Shown: in pieces, positions 43,384 to 51,348 of the stretch
Layout: every line of letters begins with the position of its first letter
Position numbering within the stretch: position 1 is the first letter of the stretch
Assembly (NCBI GenBank): GCA_041394725.1
Contig: JAWKHR010000019.1
Span: 52,385 to 116,384 of the forward strand
DNA length: 64,000 nucleotides
Reading direction: 5' to 3'
From: JAWKHR01 sp041394725
GTDB taxonomy: Bacteria; Acidobacteriota; Vicinamibacteria; Vicinamibacterales; SCN-69-37
Program-made: the position numbers and the translations under genes
Notes under the pieces: model-generated
Databases searched by the model: none
What the model was told of the DNA's origin: nothing
The model's input: only the letters and a program-made list of their open reading frames with translations

Positions 43384-43923
43384 GTGCGAGTCCTCCGCCT
43401 GCTGCCGCCGTTCCTGTTGATCGCCGAGGCCGTTGGCTCGGCGCTGCGCCTGGCCCAGCTCGCCGGCACCCTCGTCGTCTATGGACCGGTGGCACTTGGG
43501 TTGCTGGCGCTGCGCGGCCTGGTGGCGGCCGTCCAGCTGACTACCGGCTGGCAGCTGCTGTCGGGCCGAGCGACGGCCGCGCCCCTGGCCCGGATGGCCG
43601 TGCTGGCCTCGGCGGTGCTGACGGCGCTGGAAACGGGTTTCCGCCTCGCCCCGACGAACATCGATCCGTCGCTGCGCTGGTATCTGGTTGCGGCCTACTG
43701 GCTCTACGCCGCTGCGATGGCCTGGGCGCTGTCCGAAAAGACACCGGGAGTCTCATCCCCTACCTGCCGAACGACGAGATTCCCGAGGCCGACCGGGTGC
43801 CCGACGACGATCACATCATCCGGATTCACGGGGTCCATCCCGCGACGCTCCGTCACCACTACGAAATGTACGTCGAGCTCATGCGTGGCGACGGGCCGCT
43901 CAGCCGCGTCCAGCGCGAGATGA
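43384..43923 (+). CDS. Hypothetical membrane protein, C-terminus probably disrupted
   Basis: Translation from GTG 43384 gives three to four hydrophobic helices (RLLPPFLLIAEAVGSALRLAQL, LVVYGPVALGLLALRGLVAAVQL, ARMAVLASAVLTALETGF and WYLVAAYWLYAAAMAWALS) up to residue ~117. At 43735 it runs into the 18-bp repeat GAAAAGACACCGGGAGTC and continues only as junk to 43923. The real protein may have ended near here before the repeat-bounded segment arrived. Function unknown. Confidence 0.5.
   Translation: MRVLRLLPPFLLIAEAVGSALRLAQLAGTLVVYGPVALGLLALRGLVAAVQLTTGWQLLSGRATAAPLARMAVLASAVLTALETGFRLAPTNIDPSLRWYLVAAYWLYAAAMAWALSEKTPGVSSPTCRTTRFPRPTGCPTTITSSGFTGSIPRRSVTTTKCTSSSCVATGRSAASSAR
43735..43752 (+). 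repeat. Left copy of 18-bp inverted repeat GAAAAGACACCGGGAGTC
   Basis: Exact inverted match to 44317-44334, 565 nt away. The two copies bracket the decayed AhpD-like gene. This copy replaces the expected start codon: the frame resumes as SLIPYLPNDE right at its end. Confidence 0.75.
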
Positions 43924-44296
43924 TCGCGGTCACGGTCTCAGCCCTGAACCACTGCCACTATTGAATCGAGCACCACGGAGCGGGTCTCCGTATGTTGCTC
44001 ACCAGGAAGGGATGCTGGCCGACGACGTCGCTCGCTACGTGTCGGATCCGCCGCGGATCACCGACTGGTCGCCCCCGCGCCTTCGGAGCGGGCGATGCTC
44101 GGACTATGCCGTACCAAGCTGACCCTGAGTCCGGCGTCGGTCGTGGCCGACGACGTCGAGGCACTCCGCAGGCACGGCTTCGACGACCATCCACCCACCC
44201 ATCATCATCTGCGCCATCACCGCCTATTTCGCCTTCGTCAATCGCATCGCCGACGGCCTGGGCGTCGAGCTCGAACCCCGCTTCCTCCGCCGCTGA
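43749..44296 (+). pseudogene. AhpD-like peroxidase-related enzyme (CMD family), decayed; TGA at the second active-site Cys
   Basis: The frame at 43749 reads SLIPYLPNDEIPEADR, then QREMIAVTVSALNHCHY, a TGA (43962-43964) and IEHHGAGLR. This is exactly the AhpD/CMD active site NxCxYCxxHHGAGL with the second Cys replaced by TGA, that is CxxU. After the TGA the homology continues in shifted frames: MLADDVARYVSDPP, ERAML, KLTLSPASVVADDVEALRRHGFDD and finally ITAYFAFVNRIADGLGVELEP to a TGA at 44294-44296. At least three indels and a missing start codon make it non-functional as written. CxxU AhpD-like selenoproteins are known. The SECIS-like element at 43975 fits a former or present Sec gene. Confidence 0.75.
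43975..43991 (+). promoter_or_regulatory. SECIS-like hairpin in the AhpD-like gene
   Basis: 6-bp stem ACGGAG/CTCCGT with a GGTCT motif starting 19 nt after the last base of the TGA, leaving 18 nt between. That is essentially the distance in the fdhF element. The GGTCT straddles the loop and the 3' arm, so the fold is less clean than in the SelW-like gene. Confidence 0.5.
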
Positions 44297-44311
44297 CTGT
44301 CCACTTTTTGA

Positions 44312-44334
44312 GAAAAGACTCCCGGTGTCTTTTC
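44312..44334 (-). terminator. Hairpin at the 3' end of the ADOP permease gene (right copy of the 18-bp repeat)
   Basis: Arms GAAAAGAC/GTCTTTTC around a 7-nt centre, 6 nt beyond the minus-strand stop (44341). Read on the minus strand it is a stem followed by T-rich TTTTC, like a weak intrinsic terminator. It contains the right copy of the 18-bp inverted repeat (44317-44334). Confidence 0.5.
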
Positions 44335-44340
44335 TGGTGC

Positions 44341-47082
44341 TCAGCTCTTCAGCGCCAGCAGCGGGTCGACTCGGGCGGCGTGACGGGCCGGGACGACGCT
44401 GGCCAGCACGGCAACGGCCAGGACGATCGCGCCAACGCCCGCCAGCGTCCAGGGATCGCGCGCGGGGATGCCATACAACAGGCTCGCCACCGATCGCGCG
44501 CCAAGCCACGCCGCCGCGCAGCCAATCGCGATGCCCGCCGCCGCCAGGCCGATCCCCTGCCCGACCACCAGTCGCAGCAGTCGGGCCGGTGAGGCGCCGA
44601 GCGCCACGCGAATCCCCAGCTCCCGACGCCGCTGTGCCACGCCCTGCGCGAGCACGCCGAACAACCCGACCGCCGCAACGAGTAGCGAGAACGTCGCGAA
44701 CCCGCCGAGCAGCAGCGCGTAGAGCCGCGGCCGGGCCAGGCTCGCCGACACCCGATCCTCCATCGTCATCACCGCGTCGACCGGCACATCGGGTGCGACG
44801 TCGTGGACGATCGCGCGAAGCACCGGGGTCAGCGCCGACGGCGTCCGGCGGGTGCGGATGATGACCTTCGCGTCGTGCATCGGCACGCTCGCACCCACCT
44901 GCGAGGCGAGCATGAGGATCTGCGGCTGCGCGATTTCTCCCGGCACGGCCGGCATCAGGTCGTCGACGACACCGACGATCGTCCATGCCGCCCGCTGTCC
45001 GAACGCCATGTTGATCTGCGTGCCGACGGGCTCACGCACCAGGTATCGCCGCGCGAACTCGCGGTTGATGATCAGGACCGGCTGGGTGCCCTCGCCGTCG
45101 CCGGCCGTGAACGACCGACCCTCGCGGACGCGCATCCCCAGCGACTCGATGTAGCCGGCGCTCACCACGCCCAGCGCCGCCTCGGCCGCCCGGTTCTCCG
45201 TCGCGCCGGTGACCTCCGGCGGCAGCGTGAGTGCCAGCATCCCACCGCCGGCCATGAACGGCGCGAAGCCGCCGTACCCGGCCCGGACGACGTCGGGATG
45301 CGCGGAGAGCCGGGTCATGACCTGATCGAGCAGCGCCTGCTGCGCCGCCGCCGGCAACGCCTCCGGCAGCGCCAGCCGCGCGGTCAGCACGTTGACCGGG
45401 TCGTAGCCGCGCTCGACGTGCATCAGCGCGATGAAGCTCCGCGCGAGCAAACCCGCGCCCGCAAGCAGGACCACGGTCACCGCGACCTGCGCGACGATCA
45501 TCGACGCGCGCAGACGCGCGGTGGCCGTTCGCCAGCCGGCGCCGGTCGGCGCGCGGCCATCCTCGGTCAGGGCGCTCGACAGATCGAGCCGGCGTGCCTG
45601 CGCCATCGGATAGAGCGCGGTGAGCAGACCGGCGGCCACGGCGAGCGCCGCGGCCACGAGGCCGATCCGCCAGTCGACGACGATGTCGGTGAGGCGGGGG
45701 AAGTCGGCCGGCAGCAGGCGCGGCAGCGCCCGGTGCAGGACCACGGCGAGGCCGAGGCCGAGCGCGCCGCCGGCAAGACCCGCGGCCAGGTGCTCGAGCA
45801 GGAGCTGGCGCATGATCTGGCCGGAGCCGGCGCCCATCGCGGCGCGGATCGCCATCTCGCGCCGCCGGCCGACCGCGCGCGCGACCTGCGTGATGGCGAT
45901 GCCGCCGATCGCCGTCGCGAACAGGAGCCCGACGCCGGCCAGCAGCACGAGCAGCGCCGGCCGCACCTCGGCCGTCATCGCCTCGCCGATCGGCGTCACC
46001 GAGATGACCGTCGGCCCCTCGCTCCCGAACACGGCGACGCCGACGAGGCCGACCTTCGGCCCGTTCCGTGCCAGGGTCGTCGCCTCACTGGCGGCCTGCA
46101 CGGCAGTCACGCCCGCCCGCAGCCGGCCGATCCCGCTGAAGAGCTGCACCGACGAGTGCACCCCGTCGGCGGACGGCTGGAGCGCGGTGACGCGGAAGGG
46201 GGTCCAGATCGCGGTCTCGACCTCGGGGAAGTCGAACCGGTCGGGCATGACGCCGACGATCGTGCGGCGCTCGCCGTCCACCGTGATCGCGGAGCCGACG
46301 ACCGACGGCTCGCCGCCGAAACGCCGCTGCCAGAGCCCGTACGAGATCAGCGCGACGGTCTGGCTGTCCTCGTCCTCGGGCCGGAAGGCGCGCCCGAGGA
46401 CCGGCACCGGGCGCAGCACGTCGAAGGCGCTCGCGGTGAGTCCGGCCGAGGCCAGTCGCTCGGCGCCCTCGCCGAGATCGACGGTGACCGTTCCGGCCGA
46501 GTAGGCGGCCAGCGCGTCGAGGGTCGACGCGCCGTCGCGTGTCGACGCGCCGTCGCGCCACGTTTCGTACGCGACGTTGGTGAGGAAGCGGAGCGGCCGC
46601 GTGCTGCCTTCCCGGGTCTCGAGCACCCGGACGATCCGATCCGCGTCGGGCCACGGCAGCGGCCGCGACAGCACGCCGTACGCCACGCTCGCCAGCGTCG
46701 TCGTGGCGCCGACCGCCAGGGCGATCGTGAGCACGGCGACCGCGGCGGCGCCGGGCTGACGCACGAGCAGGCGCCCGGCGTGCCGGAGGTCCGCGCGCCA
46801 GGCGACGAGGCCGCCGCGCGCGGGCGGCGGCGGGGGCGCGAGCCGGTGCAGGCGCCGGCGCCGCACCGACGGCTGGCGGCACCAGTCCTCGATCATCGCA
46901 ACGGCGGCCGCCTCGGCCTCGGCGGGTGTCGACCCGGCGTCGCGCGCCGCGTCGAACGCGGCGGCGGCGTGCTGGGCCAGCTCCTCGACAACGTCCTCGT
47001 CGGCGGAGGCGGGCTCGTCGAGGCGACGACGGACGATCTCGTGCCAGTGCTCCTGGTCCTCCGCGCGGCTCCACGCCTTCAC
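44341..47082 (-). CDS. ADOP-type ABC transporter permease (MacB/FtsX family)
   Basis: 913 aa from GTG 47082. A cytosolic N-terminal ~90 residues (EHWHEIVRRRLDE..., typical of acidobacterial duplicated permeases) is followed by a MacB-like helix (AAAVAVLTIALAVGATTTLASV), a periplasmic core (residues ~120-375), three helices with RRREMAIRAAMGAGSGQIMRQLL, a second periplasmic core and a final FtsX block with RRRELGIRVALGASPARLLRL. These proteins resemble macrolide or lipoprotein exporters, but no ATPase gene is adjacent. The usual PadR partner lies upstream and is broken. Start GTGA overlaps the padR stop. Confidence 0.9.
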   Translation of the reverse strand: MKAWSRAEDQEHWHEIVRRRLDEPASADEDVVEELAQHAAAAFDAARDAGSTPAEAEAAAVAMIEDWCRQPSVRRRRLHRLAPPPPPARGGLVAWRADLRHAGRLLVRQPGAAAVAVLTIALAVGATTTLASVAYGVLSRPLPWPDADRIVRVLETREGSTRPLRFLTNVAYETWRDGASTRDGASTLDALAAYSAGTVTVDLGEGAERLASAGLTASAFDVLRPVPVLGRAFRPEDEDSQTVALISYGLWQRRFGGEPSVVGSAITVDGERRTIVGVMPDRFDFPEVETAIWTPFRVTALQPSADGVHSSVQLFSGIGRLRAGVTAVQAASEATTLARNGPKVGLVGVAVFGSEGPTVISVTPIGEAMTAEVRPALLVLLAGVGLLFATAIGGIAITQVARAVGRRREMAIRAAMGAGSGQIMRQLLLEHLAAGLAGGALGLGLAVVLHRALPRLLPADFPRLTDIVVDWRIGLVAAALAVAAGLLTALYPMAQARRLDLSSALTEDGRAPTGAGWRTATARLRASMIVAQVAVTVVLLAGAGLLARSFIALMHVERGYDPVNVLTARLALPEALPAAAQQALLDQVMTRLSAHPDVVRAGYGGFAPFMAGGGMLALTLPPEVTGATENRAAEAALGVVSAGYIESLGMRVREGRSFTAGDGEGTQPVLIINREFARRYLVREPVGTQINMAFGQRAAWTIVGVVDDLMPAVPGEIAQPQILMLASQVGASVPMHDAKVIIRTRRTPSALTPVLRAIVHDVAPDVPVDAVMTMEDRVSASLARPRLYALLLGGFATFSLLVAAVGLFGVLAQGVAQRRRELGIRVALGASPARLLRLVVGQGIGLAAAGIAIGCAAAWLGARSVASLLYGIPARDPWTLAGVGAIVLAVAVLASVVPARHAARVDPLLALKS

Positions 47083-47414
47083 CGAACCGACCCGCGGTCC
47101 AGCGCCACGAAAAAGCTCTGCCAGGCCATCGCGTTCGCGCGCGGATCTTCAGCCCTCCGGGTGATCCGGTGCCGAAACAGCGCCGGCGGCACTGCTTGCC
47201 CGTCTTCTCGACCCAGCGGCCCTCGATCAGCCCGCGGTCCTCGAGGCCGGTGTAACGTCCGGATAGAGCGACGCCACGTGATAGCTCAGCTGCCCGAGCG
47301 ACGCTCCTCGATGAGCCGTCCGATCTCGTAGCCATGCCGGGGCCGGTCCTCGACCAGCGCGAGAATCATCAGGTCCGCGCTGCCCTTCTTGAGTTCCTTC
47401 GGTGCGGGCTCCAT
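47079..47414 (-). pseudogene. PadR family transcriptional regulator, frameshifted
   Basis: Starting at ATG 47414 the frame reads MEPAPKELKKGSADLMILAL and HGYEIGRLIEERRSG, the PadR winged helix, then stops. One base over it continues QLSYHVASLYP, a second shift gives RLEDRGLIEGRWVEKTGK, and a third reaches WQSFFVALDRGSVR with a TGA overlapping the permease start. PadR proteins repress the transporter gene beside them. At least three indels make it inactive as written, or the sequence is poor here. All wing and dimer segments remain recognisable, so the decay is recent. Confidence 0.8.
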
Positions 47415-47435
47415 ATATATGAAAACCATATATGG
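47411..47435 (-). promoter_or_regulatory. Palindromic operator/promoter of padR
   Basis: Inverted repeat CCATATAT...ATATATGG with 9 nt between arms, an AT-rich island in GC-rich DNA. It overlaps the padR start codon (47414). PadR proteins bind palindromes of this general kind and repress their own promoters, so autoregulation is likely. The 164-nt gap to the next gene (47415-47578) otherwise has only an 18-bp GGGAGGCCGG-type tandem pair. Confidence 0.5.
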
Positions 47436-47578
47436 ACGACGGAACAATGGCAAGGGGCGGCTGGAGCCGGGCGGAGGCGGCGGCGTGACGGGGGCCCGAC
47501 GGGAGAAGGGCGTGGTACGGGAGGCCGGCGTGGTTCGGGAGGCCGGGGAGGTCGGCCCGGCGCCGACCCGCGCGATCG

Positions 47579-48622
47579 TCAGCGCGTGGCGTCCGGCCCG
47601 ACGAGGAGCACGACCTTGCCGACGACCGTGCCGGCCTCGAGCCGGACGTGCGCCGCGGCCGCCTCGGCCAGCGGGAAGGTCGCCTGCACCACCGGCCGCA
47701 GGCCCGCCGCGAAGAGCGGCCAGACCTCGTGCTCGAGCGCCGCGGCGATGCGGCCCTTCTCCGCGGGGGGCCGGATCCGCAGCGTGGATCCGGTGATCGT
47801 CAGGCGCCGCCGGATCACGTCGCCGAGCGGCAGCCGCCCCTCGCGGCCGCCCATCAGGCCGATCTGGACCAGGCGCCCGTCCTTCGCGAGGCACGCCACG
47901 TTGCGCGGCAGGTAGTCGCCGCCGACGATGTCGAGGATCACGTCCACGCCGCGGTCGTCGGTGGCCGCGCGCACGGCCTCGACGAAGTCGGTGGCGCGGT
48001 AGTCGATGGCCTCGGCGCCCATCGCGCGGATCGCGGCGCACTTTGCCTCCGTGCCCGCCGTGGCGATGACGCGCGAGCCGCGCCGGGTGGCCAGCGCGAT
48101 CGCGGTGGTCCCGATGCCACTCGTCCCGCCGTGGACGAGCAGCGTCTCGCCCGCCCGCAGCCGGCCGCGGTCGGCAGAGAAGACGTTGGTCCAGACGGTG
48201 AAGTACGTCTCCGGCAGGGCTGCCGCCTCGACCGGGGTCAGGCCGTCCGGCGCCGGCAGGCACTGCACGCCCGGTACCGCCACCCGCTCCGCGTAGCCGC
48301 CGCCCGCGACCAGCGCGCACACGCGATCGCCCATCGCCCAGGCACGCCCCGTCGCCCGCCGGGGCACCCCGTTCCCGTTCGAGTCGCCGTCGCCGTCTCC
48401 GCGACCCAGGCCGACGATCGTGCCGGCAACTTCCAGGCCCGGGATGTCGGTCACGCCGCGCGGCGGAGGATAGTGCCCCTCGCGCTGCATCAGGTCCGGC
48501 CGGTTCACGCCGGCGGCCGCGACCTCGATCAGCACCTCGCCAGGTCCCGGCGCCGGGTCCGGGCGATCGACCAGCCGGAGGACGTCGGGCGGACCGGGCC
48601 GCGTGATCTCGATGGCCTTCAT
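47579..48622 (-). CDS. NAD(P)H-quinone oxidoreductase, zinc-less MDR (PIG3/QOR-like)
   Basis: 347 aa from ATG 48622, chosen because GGAGG lies 9 nt upstream. Medium-chain reductase: GVNRPDLMQREGHYPPP, GLEVAGTIVGLG, LPETYFTVWTNVF, then the NADPH-binding LLVHGGTSGIGTTAIALATRRG and RLVQIGLMGG. The LPETxFTVWxN block marks the PIG3/zeta-crystallin subgroup, which reduces quinones or enals. An Asp/Gly/Asn insert at ~75-90 is not usual. Probably cytosolic. Confidence 0.9.
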   Translation of the reverse strand: MKAIEITRPGPPDVLRLVDRPDPAPGPGEVLIEVAAAGVNRPDLMQREGHYPPPRGVTDIPGLEVAGTIVGLGRGDGDGDSNGNGVPRRATGRAWAMGDRVCALVAGGGYAERVAVPGVQCLPAPDGLTPVEAAALPETYFTVWTNVFSADRGRLRAGETLLVHGGTSGIGTTAIALATRRGSRVIATAGTEAKCAAIRAMGAEAIDYRATDFVEAVRAATDDRGVDVILDIVGGDYLPRNVACLAKDGRLVQIGLMGGREGRLPLGDVIRRRLTITGSTLRIRPPAEKGRIAAALEHEVWPLFAAGLRPVVQATFPLAEAAAAHVRLEAGTVVGKVVLLVGPDATR

Positions 48623-48713
48623 CCGCGGCATCCTCCGTGCCCGGTGGCGGGACCCACGGGAGCGCTGGCGGCCGGCCGCGACCCCGCGGCCCATCGGGCG
48701 GCGGCCGGCCGCC

Positions 48714-50021
48714 TCACCTCAGCCCGCCCGGCAGCCGCGGCGACGCCAGCAGCGTGCCGAACTCGCGCCAGCGGACGTCGGGATGGTCTTCCGTTCCGCC
48801 ACGCCCTTCGATGTAGGCGCGCGCGAGATCGCGGCCGAGGTTGTAGTTGATGACGTAGCTCCGGTACTGATCGAAGAAGCGCGTCCGCTGCTGCGCGCGA
48901 TCGGCCGGCATCATCGCGTAACGCCCGAGCCACGCCGCCGCGGCCTCGCGGTCGATTTCGCCGTTCAGGTAGCGCCGCGCCGCTTCGTTGCCCGCGTAGC
49001 TCAGCGCCTCGACGGCCTTCTGCACGGCGGCGTACCGCGCCGCCGTCGCCGGATCCAGCCCCGCCAGCGGGTACAACGTGTCGCGCTCGAACGTCGTCCG
49101 CTCGTCGCCCGGGAAGGCGACCTCGATCCCGAGGTTGGCCGTGCCCTCCGCGATGAGCGACTGGGGCGAGAAGAGCGGGTAGACCGAGAACTCCACCCAG
49201 CCGCGACCGCGCACCAGCGTCTGCTCGAGCAGCACGTTGTACACGTGGTGTCCGGGGTACCCCTCGTGGCAGGCCAGGTCGATGGCGCGGTCGATCGTGA
49301 TCGGCAGGTCCGTGTTCACCTGGATCAGGCTCGTGTCGTGGCCCTGATACCAGTTGTAGGCGCTCCAGGACTTGTTCGTCACGTACTCCACCGTGAACGT
49401 CTCGTCCGCCGGCAGCTGGAGGTGCGCGAGCGTGCGCGCGCGGCATTCGGTGATCGCGGCGCGGAAGACCGCGTCCAGCCGGTCGCGCGGGATGACGAAC
49501 CGCTCGCGGAACGCGGCATACCGATCGACGAGCGGCCCCGCGCCCGGCAGCAGCCGCGCGATCTCGTCGAGCACGGCCTGGAAGTCGGCCTCCGAGTGGT
49601 GCGGCGCGACCGCGTCGTAGAGCCGCTGCGATTCCTCGTCGAACGTGTACGTCACGCCGCTCAGCATCGAGATCCGCGACTCGACCGAGGCGAGCTGCCG
49701 GTCGAGATACTCGTGGCGCAGCCGATCCAGCTCCGGCGCGTCGGCGGGGACCGGCGCCCGGGCGAGGTCCGCCCGAAGGGCCGCGGCCTCGGCCGCCAGA
49801 TCGGGCAGCGACCGGGGCGCGCCCGTCGGCTTCCAGGAGTCGTCCCCGTAGTACGCGTCCACGTAGTCCGGGTCGTGCCGGCCGACGGCGAGCACGAGCT
49901 TCACGTAGCGTTCCGCGATGGCATTGACGTCGGGCATGACCTCGGTCCGGCCGGGGCCGCCACAGGCGGCCGCGGCGAGGAGGACGCAGCCCGCGAGGGC
50001 GGGCATCCGCAGGGCTCGCAT
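48714..50021 (-). CDS. DUF885-like lipoprotein with HEGYPGHH metallopeptidase motif
   Basis: 435 aa from ATG 50021. Lipoprotein signal RMPALAGCVLLAAAACGG. The centre has LACHEGYPGHHVYNVLLE, an HExxxxHH-type zinc site, followed by a second-shell Glu in SLIAEGTANLGIEVAFP. DUF885-type proteins are putative zinc-dependent peptidases or carboxylesterases. The C-terminal half is helical. It is divergent from the cupin gene across a 96-nt gap that shows no clear operator. Confidence 0.82.
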   Translation of the reverse strand: MRALRMPALAGCVLLAAAACGGPGRTEVMPDVNAIAERYVKLVLAVGRHDPDYVDAYYGDDSWKPTGAPRSLPDLAAEAAALRADLARAPVPADAPELDRLRHEYLDRQLASVESRISMLSGVTYTFDEESQRLYDAVAPHHSEADFQAVLDEIARLLPGAGPLVDRYAAFRERFVIPRDRLDAVFRAAITECRARTLAHLQLPADETFTVEYVTNKSWSAYNWYQGHDTSLIQVNTDLPITIDRAIDLACHEGYPGHHVYNVLLEQTLVRGRGWVEFSVYPLFSPQSLIAEGTANLGIEVAFPGDERTTFERDTLYPLAGLDPATAARYAAVQKAVEALSYAGNEAARRYLNGEIDREAAAAWLGRYAMMPADRAQQRTRFFDQYRSYVINYNLGRDLARAYIEGRGGTEDHPDVRWREFGTLLASPRLPGGLR

Positions 50022-50117
50022 CCGCCCATTCTCCCGCAAACCGCGCCCGCGCTTGCACCGGGCCGGATTCTCGTTCACGCTTCCACGGGACCCGGTCATG
50101 TCCGGGCCGTGAGCGCC

Positions 50118-50483
50118 ATGCCGACTCTGATCGAACGTCCGACCGTCATCGCCGCCGCCGGCAACAAGCCGAAGACCATCGAGGAGTACGCCGGTCGCGT
50201 CAACTCCGGCCACACCGGCGTGTCGGTGGCGCGGATGGTCTCGCCGGAAGGCTGGGTGGAACCCGGCCAGCGGCCCGCCTTCGAGGAGATCACCCTCGTG
50301 CTCCGGGGCCTGCTGCGCGTCGAGCACGAGGGCGGCGCGATCGACGTGCGGGCCGGCCAGTCGATCGTCACGAAGCCGGGCGAGTGGGTGCGGTACAGCA
50401 GTCCGGAGCCGGGCGGCGCCGAGTACGTCGCCGTCTGCCTGCCGGCGTTCTCACCGGACACCGTCCACCGGGACGAAGCCTGA
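50118..50483 (+). CDS. Cupin domain protein
   Basis: 121 aa. Single cupin: VSVARMVSPEGWVEPGQRPAFEEITLVLRG (motif 1) and EGGAIDVRAGQSIVTKPGEWVRYSSP (motif 2). The usual metal-binding His/Glu pattern is weak, with only Glu in motif 1 clear and no histidines, so it may be non-enzymatic or bind metal atypically. Function unknown. A GTG at 50109 is an alternative start. Confidence 0.75.
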   Translation: MPTLIERPTVIAAAGNKPKTIEEYAGRVNSGHTGVSVARMVSPEGWVEPGQRPAFEEITLVLRGLLRVEHEGGAIDVRAGQSIVTKPGEWVRYSSPEPGGAEYVAVCLPAFSPDTVHRDEA

Positions 50484-50580
50484 TCGGGCCGCCGGCCACG
50501 CGGTCCTGCGCCGCCGGCGCCCATCACTCATCACCCCATCACCCATCACCCATCGCTCACTGGACGCCGCGAGCCACGCC

Positions 50581-51348
50581 ATGTCCTTCGCCATCCGCAC
50601 CACCGCGCTCCGCAAGGTCTTCGGCGACCTCGTCGCCGTGGACGGCATCGACCTCGAGGTCCCGGCCGGCAGCTTCTTCGGGTTCCTCGGGCCGAACGGC
50701 GCCGGCAAGTCGACGACGATCAAGTGCCTCACCGGCCTCCTGCAGCCGAGCGGTGGCACGATCCGGATCCTCGACCTCGATCCGATCGCGGATCCCGTCG
50801 CGGTGAAGCGACGCACGGGCGTCGTGCCGGAGGACCTCGCGCTGTTCGATCGGCTGAGCGGCGCCGAGACCCTGTCGTTCATCGGGCAGGTCCACGGCCT
50901 GGACGCGGCGAGCATCCGGTCGCGGAGCGGCGAGCTGCTGCGGCTGATGGACCTCGAGCGCGCGGCCGGCGATCTCGTCGCGGACTACTCGCACGGCATG
51001 CGCAAGAAGCTGGCGCTGGCGACGGCGCTCCTGCCCGGGCCGCGGGTGCTCTTCCTCGACGAGCCGTTCGAGGGCATCGACGCGGTTGCGTCGCGCCAGA
51101 TCAAGGACCTGCTGGCCGAGTTCGTCCGCGGCGGCGGCACGGTGTTCCTGACCTCGCACATCCTCGAGATCGTCGAGCGGCTCTGCGACCACATCGCCGT
51201 CATCCACCGCGGGCGGATCGTCGCCCAGGGGCCGCTGGCCGACCTGCGCGGCGAGGCGGGCGCGGGACGCACGCTGGAGGCGCTGTTCCTCGACCTCGTC
51301 GGCGCGGAGCAGGCGGCCGCGCCCGCGCTCGACTGGCTGCACCGATGA
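50581..51348 (+). CDS. ABC transporter ATP-binding protein
   Basis: 255 aa. Walker A GPNGAGKSTTIKCLTG, Q-loop region near VVPEDLALFDRL, signature ADYSHGMRKKLALATALL (SHGMRKK, common in CcmA/Nod-type exporters), Walker B PRVLFLDEPFEGIDAV and H-loop LTSHILEIVERL. It pairs with the permease that follows (ATGA overlap at 51345). Drug or polysaccharide exporter-type ABC subunits look like this. Cargo unknown. Confidence 0.93.
   Translation: MSFAIRTTALRKVFGDLVAVDGIDLEVPAGSFFGFLGPNGAGKSTTIKCLTGLLQPSGGTIRILDLDPIADPVAVKRRTGVVPEDLALFDRLSGAETLSFIGQVHGLDAASIRSRSGELLRLMDLERAAGDLVADYSHGMRKKLALATALLPGPRVLFLDEPFEGIDAVASRQIKDLLAEFVRGGGTVFLTSHILEIVERLCDHIAVIHRGRIVAQGPLADLRGEAGAGRTLEALFLDLVGAEQAAAPALDWLHR

Noticed and set aside
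43958..44986. Minus-strand open frame extending the ADOP gene beyond 44341
   Set aside because: It is in a different frame from the permease, whose FtsX end (LLALKS) is typical and complete at 44341.
44803..47331. Plus-strand 842-codon open frame
   Set aside because: Antisense shadow of the ADOP permease, rich in Arg/His/Asp with no motif; the minus-strand protein is clearly real.
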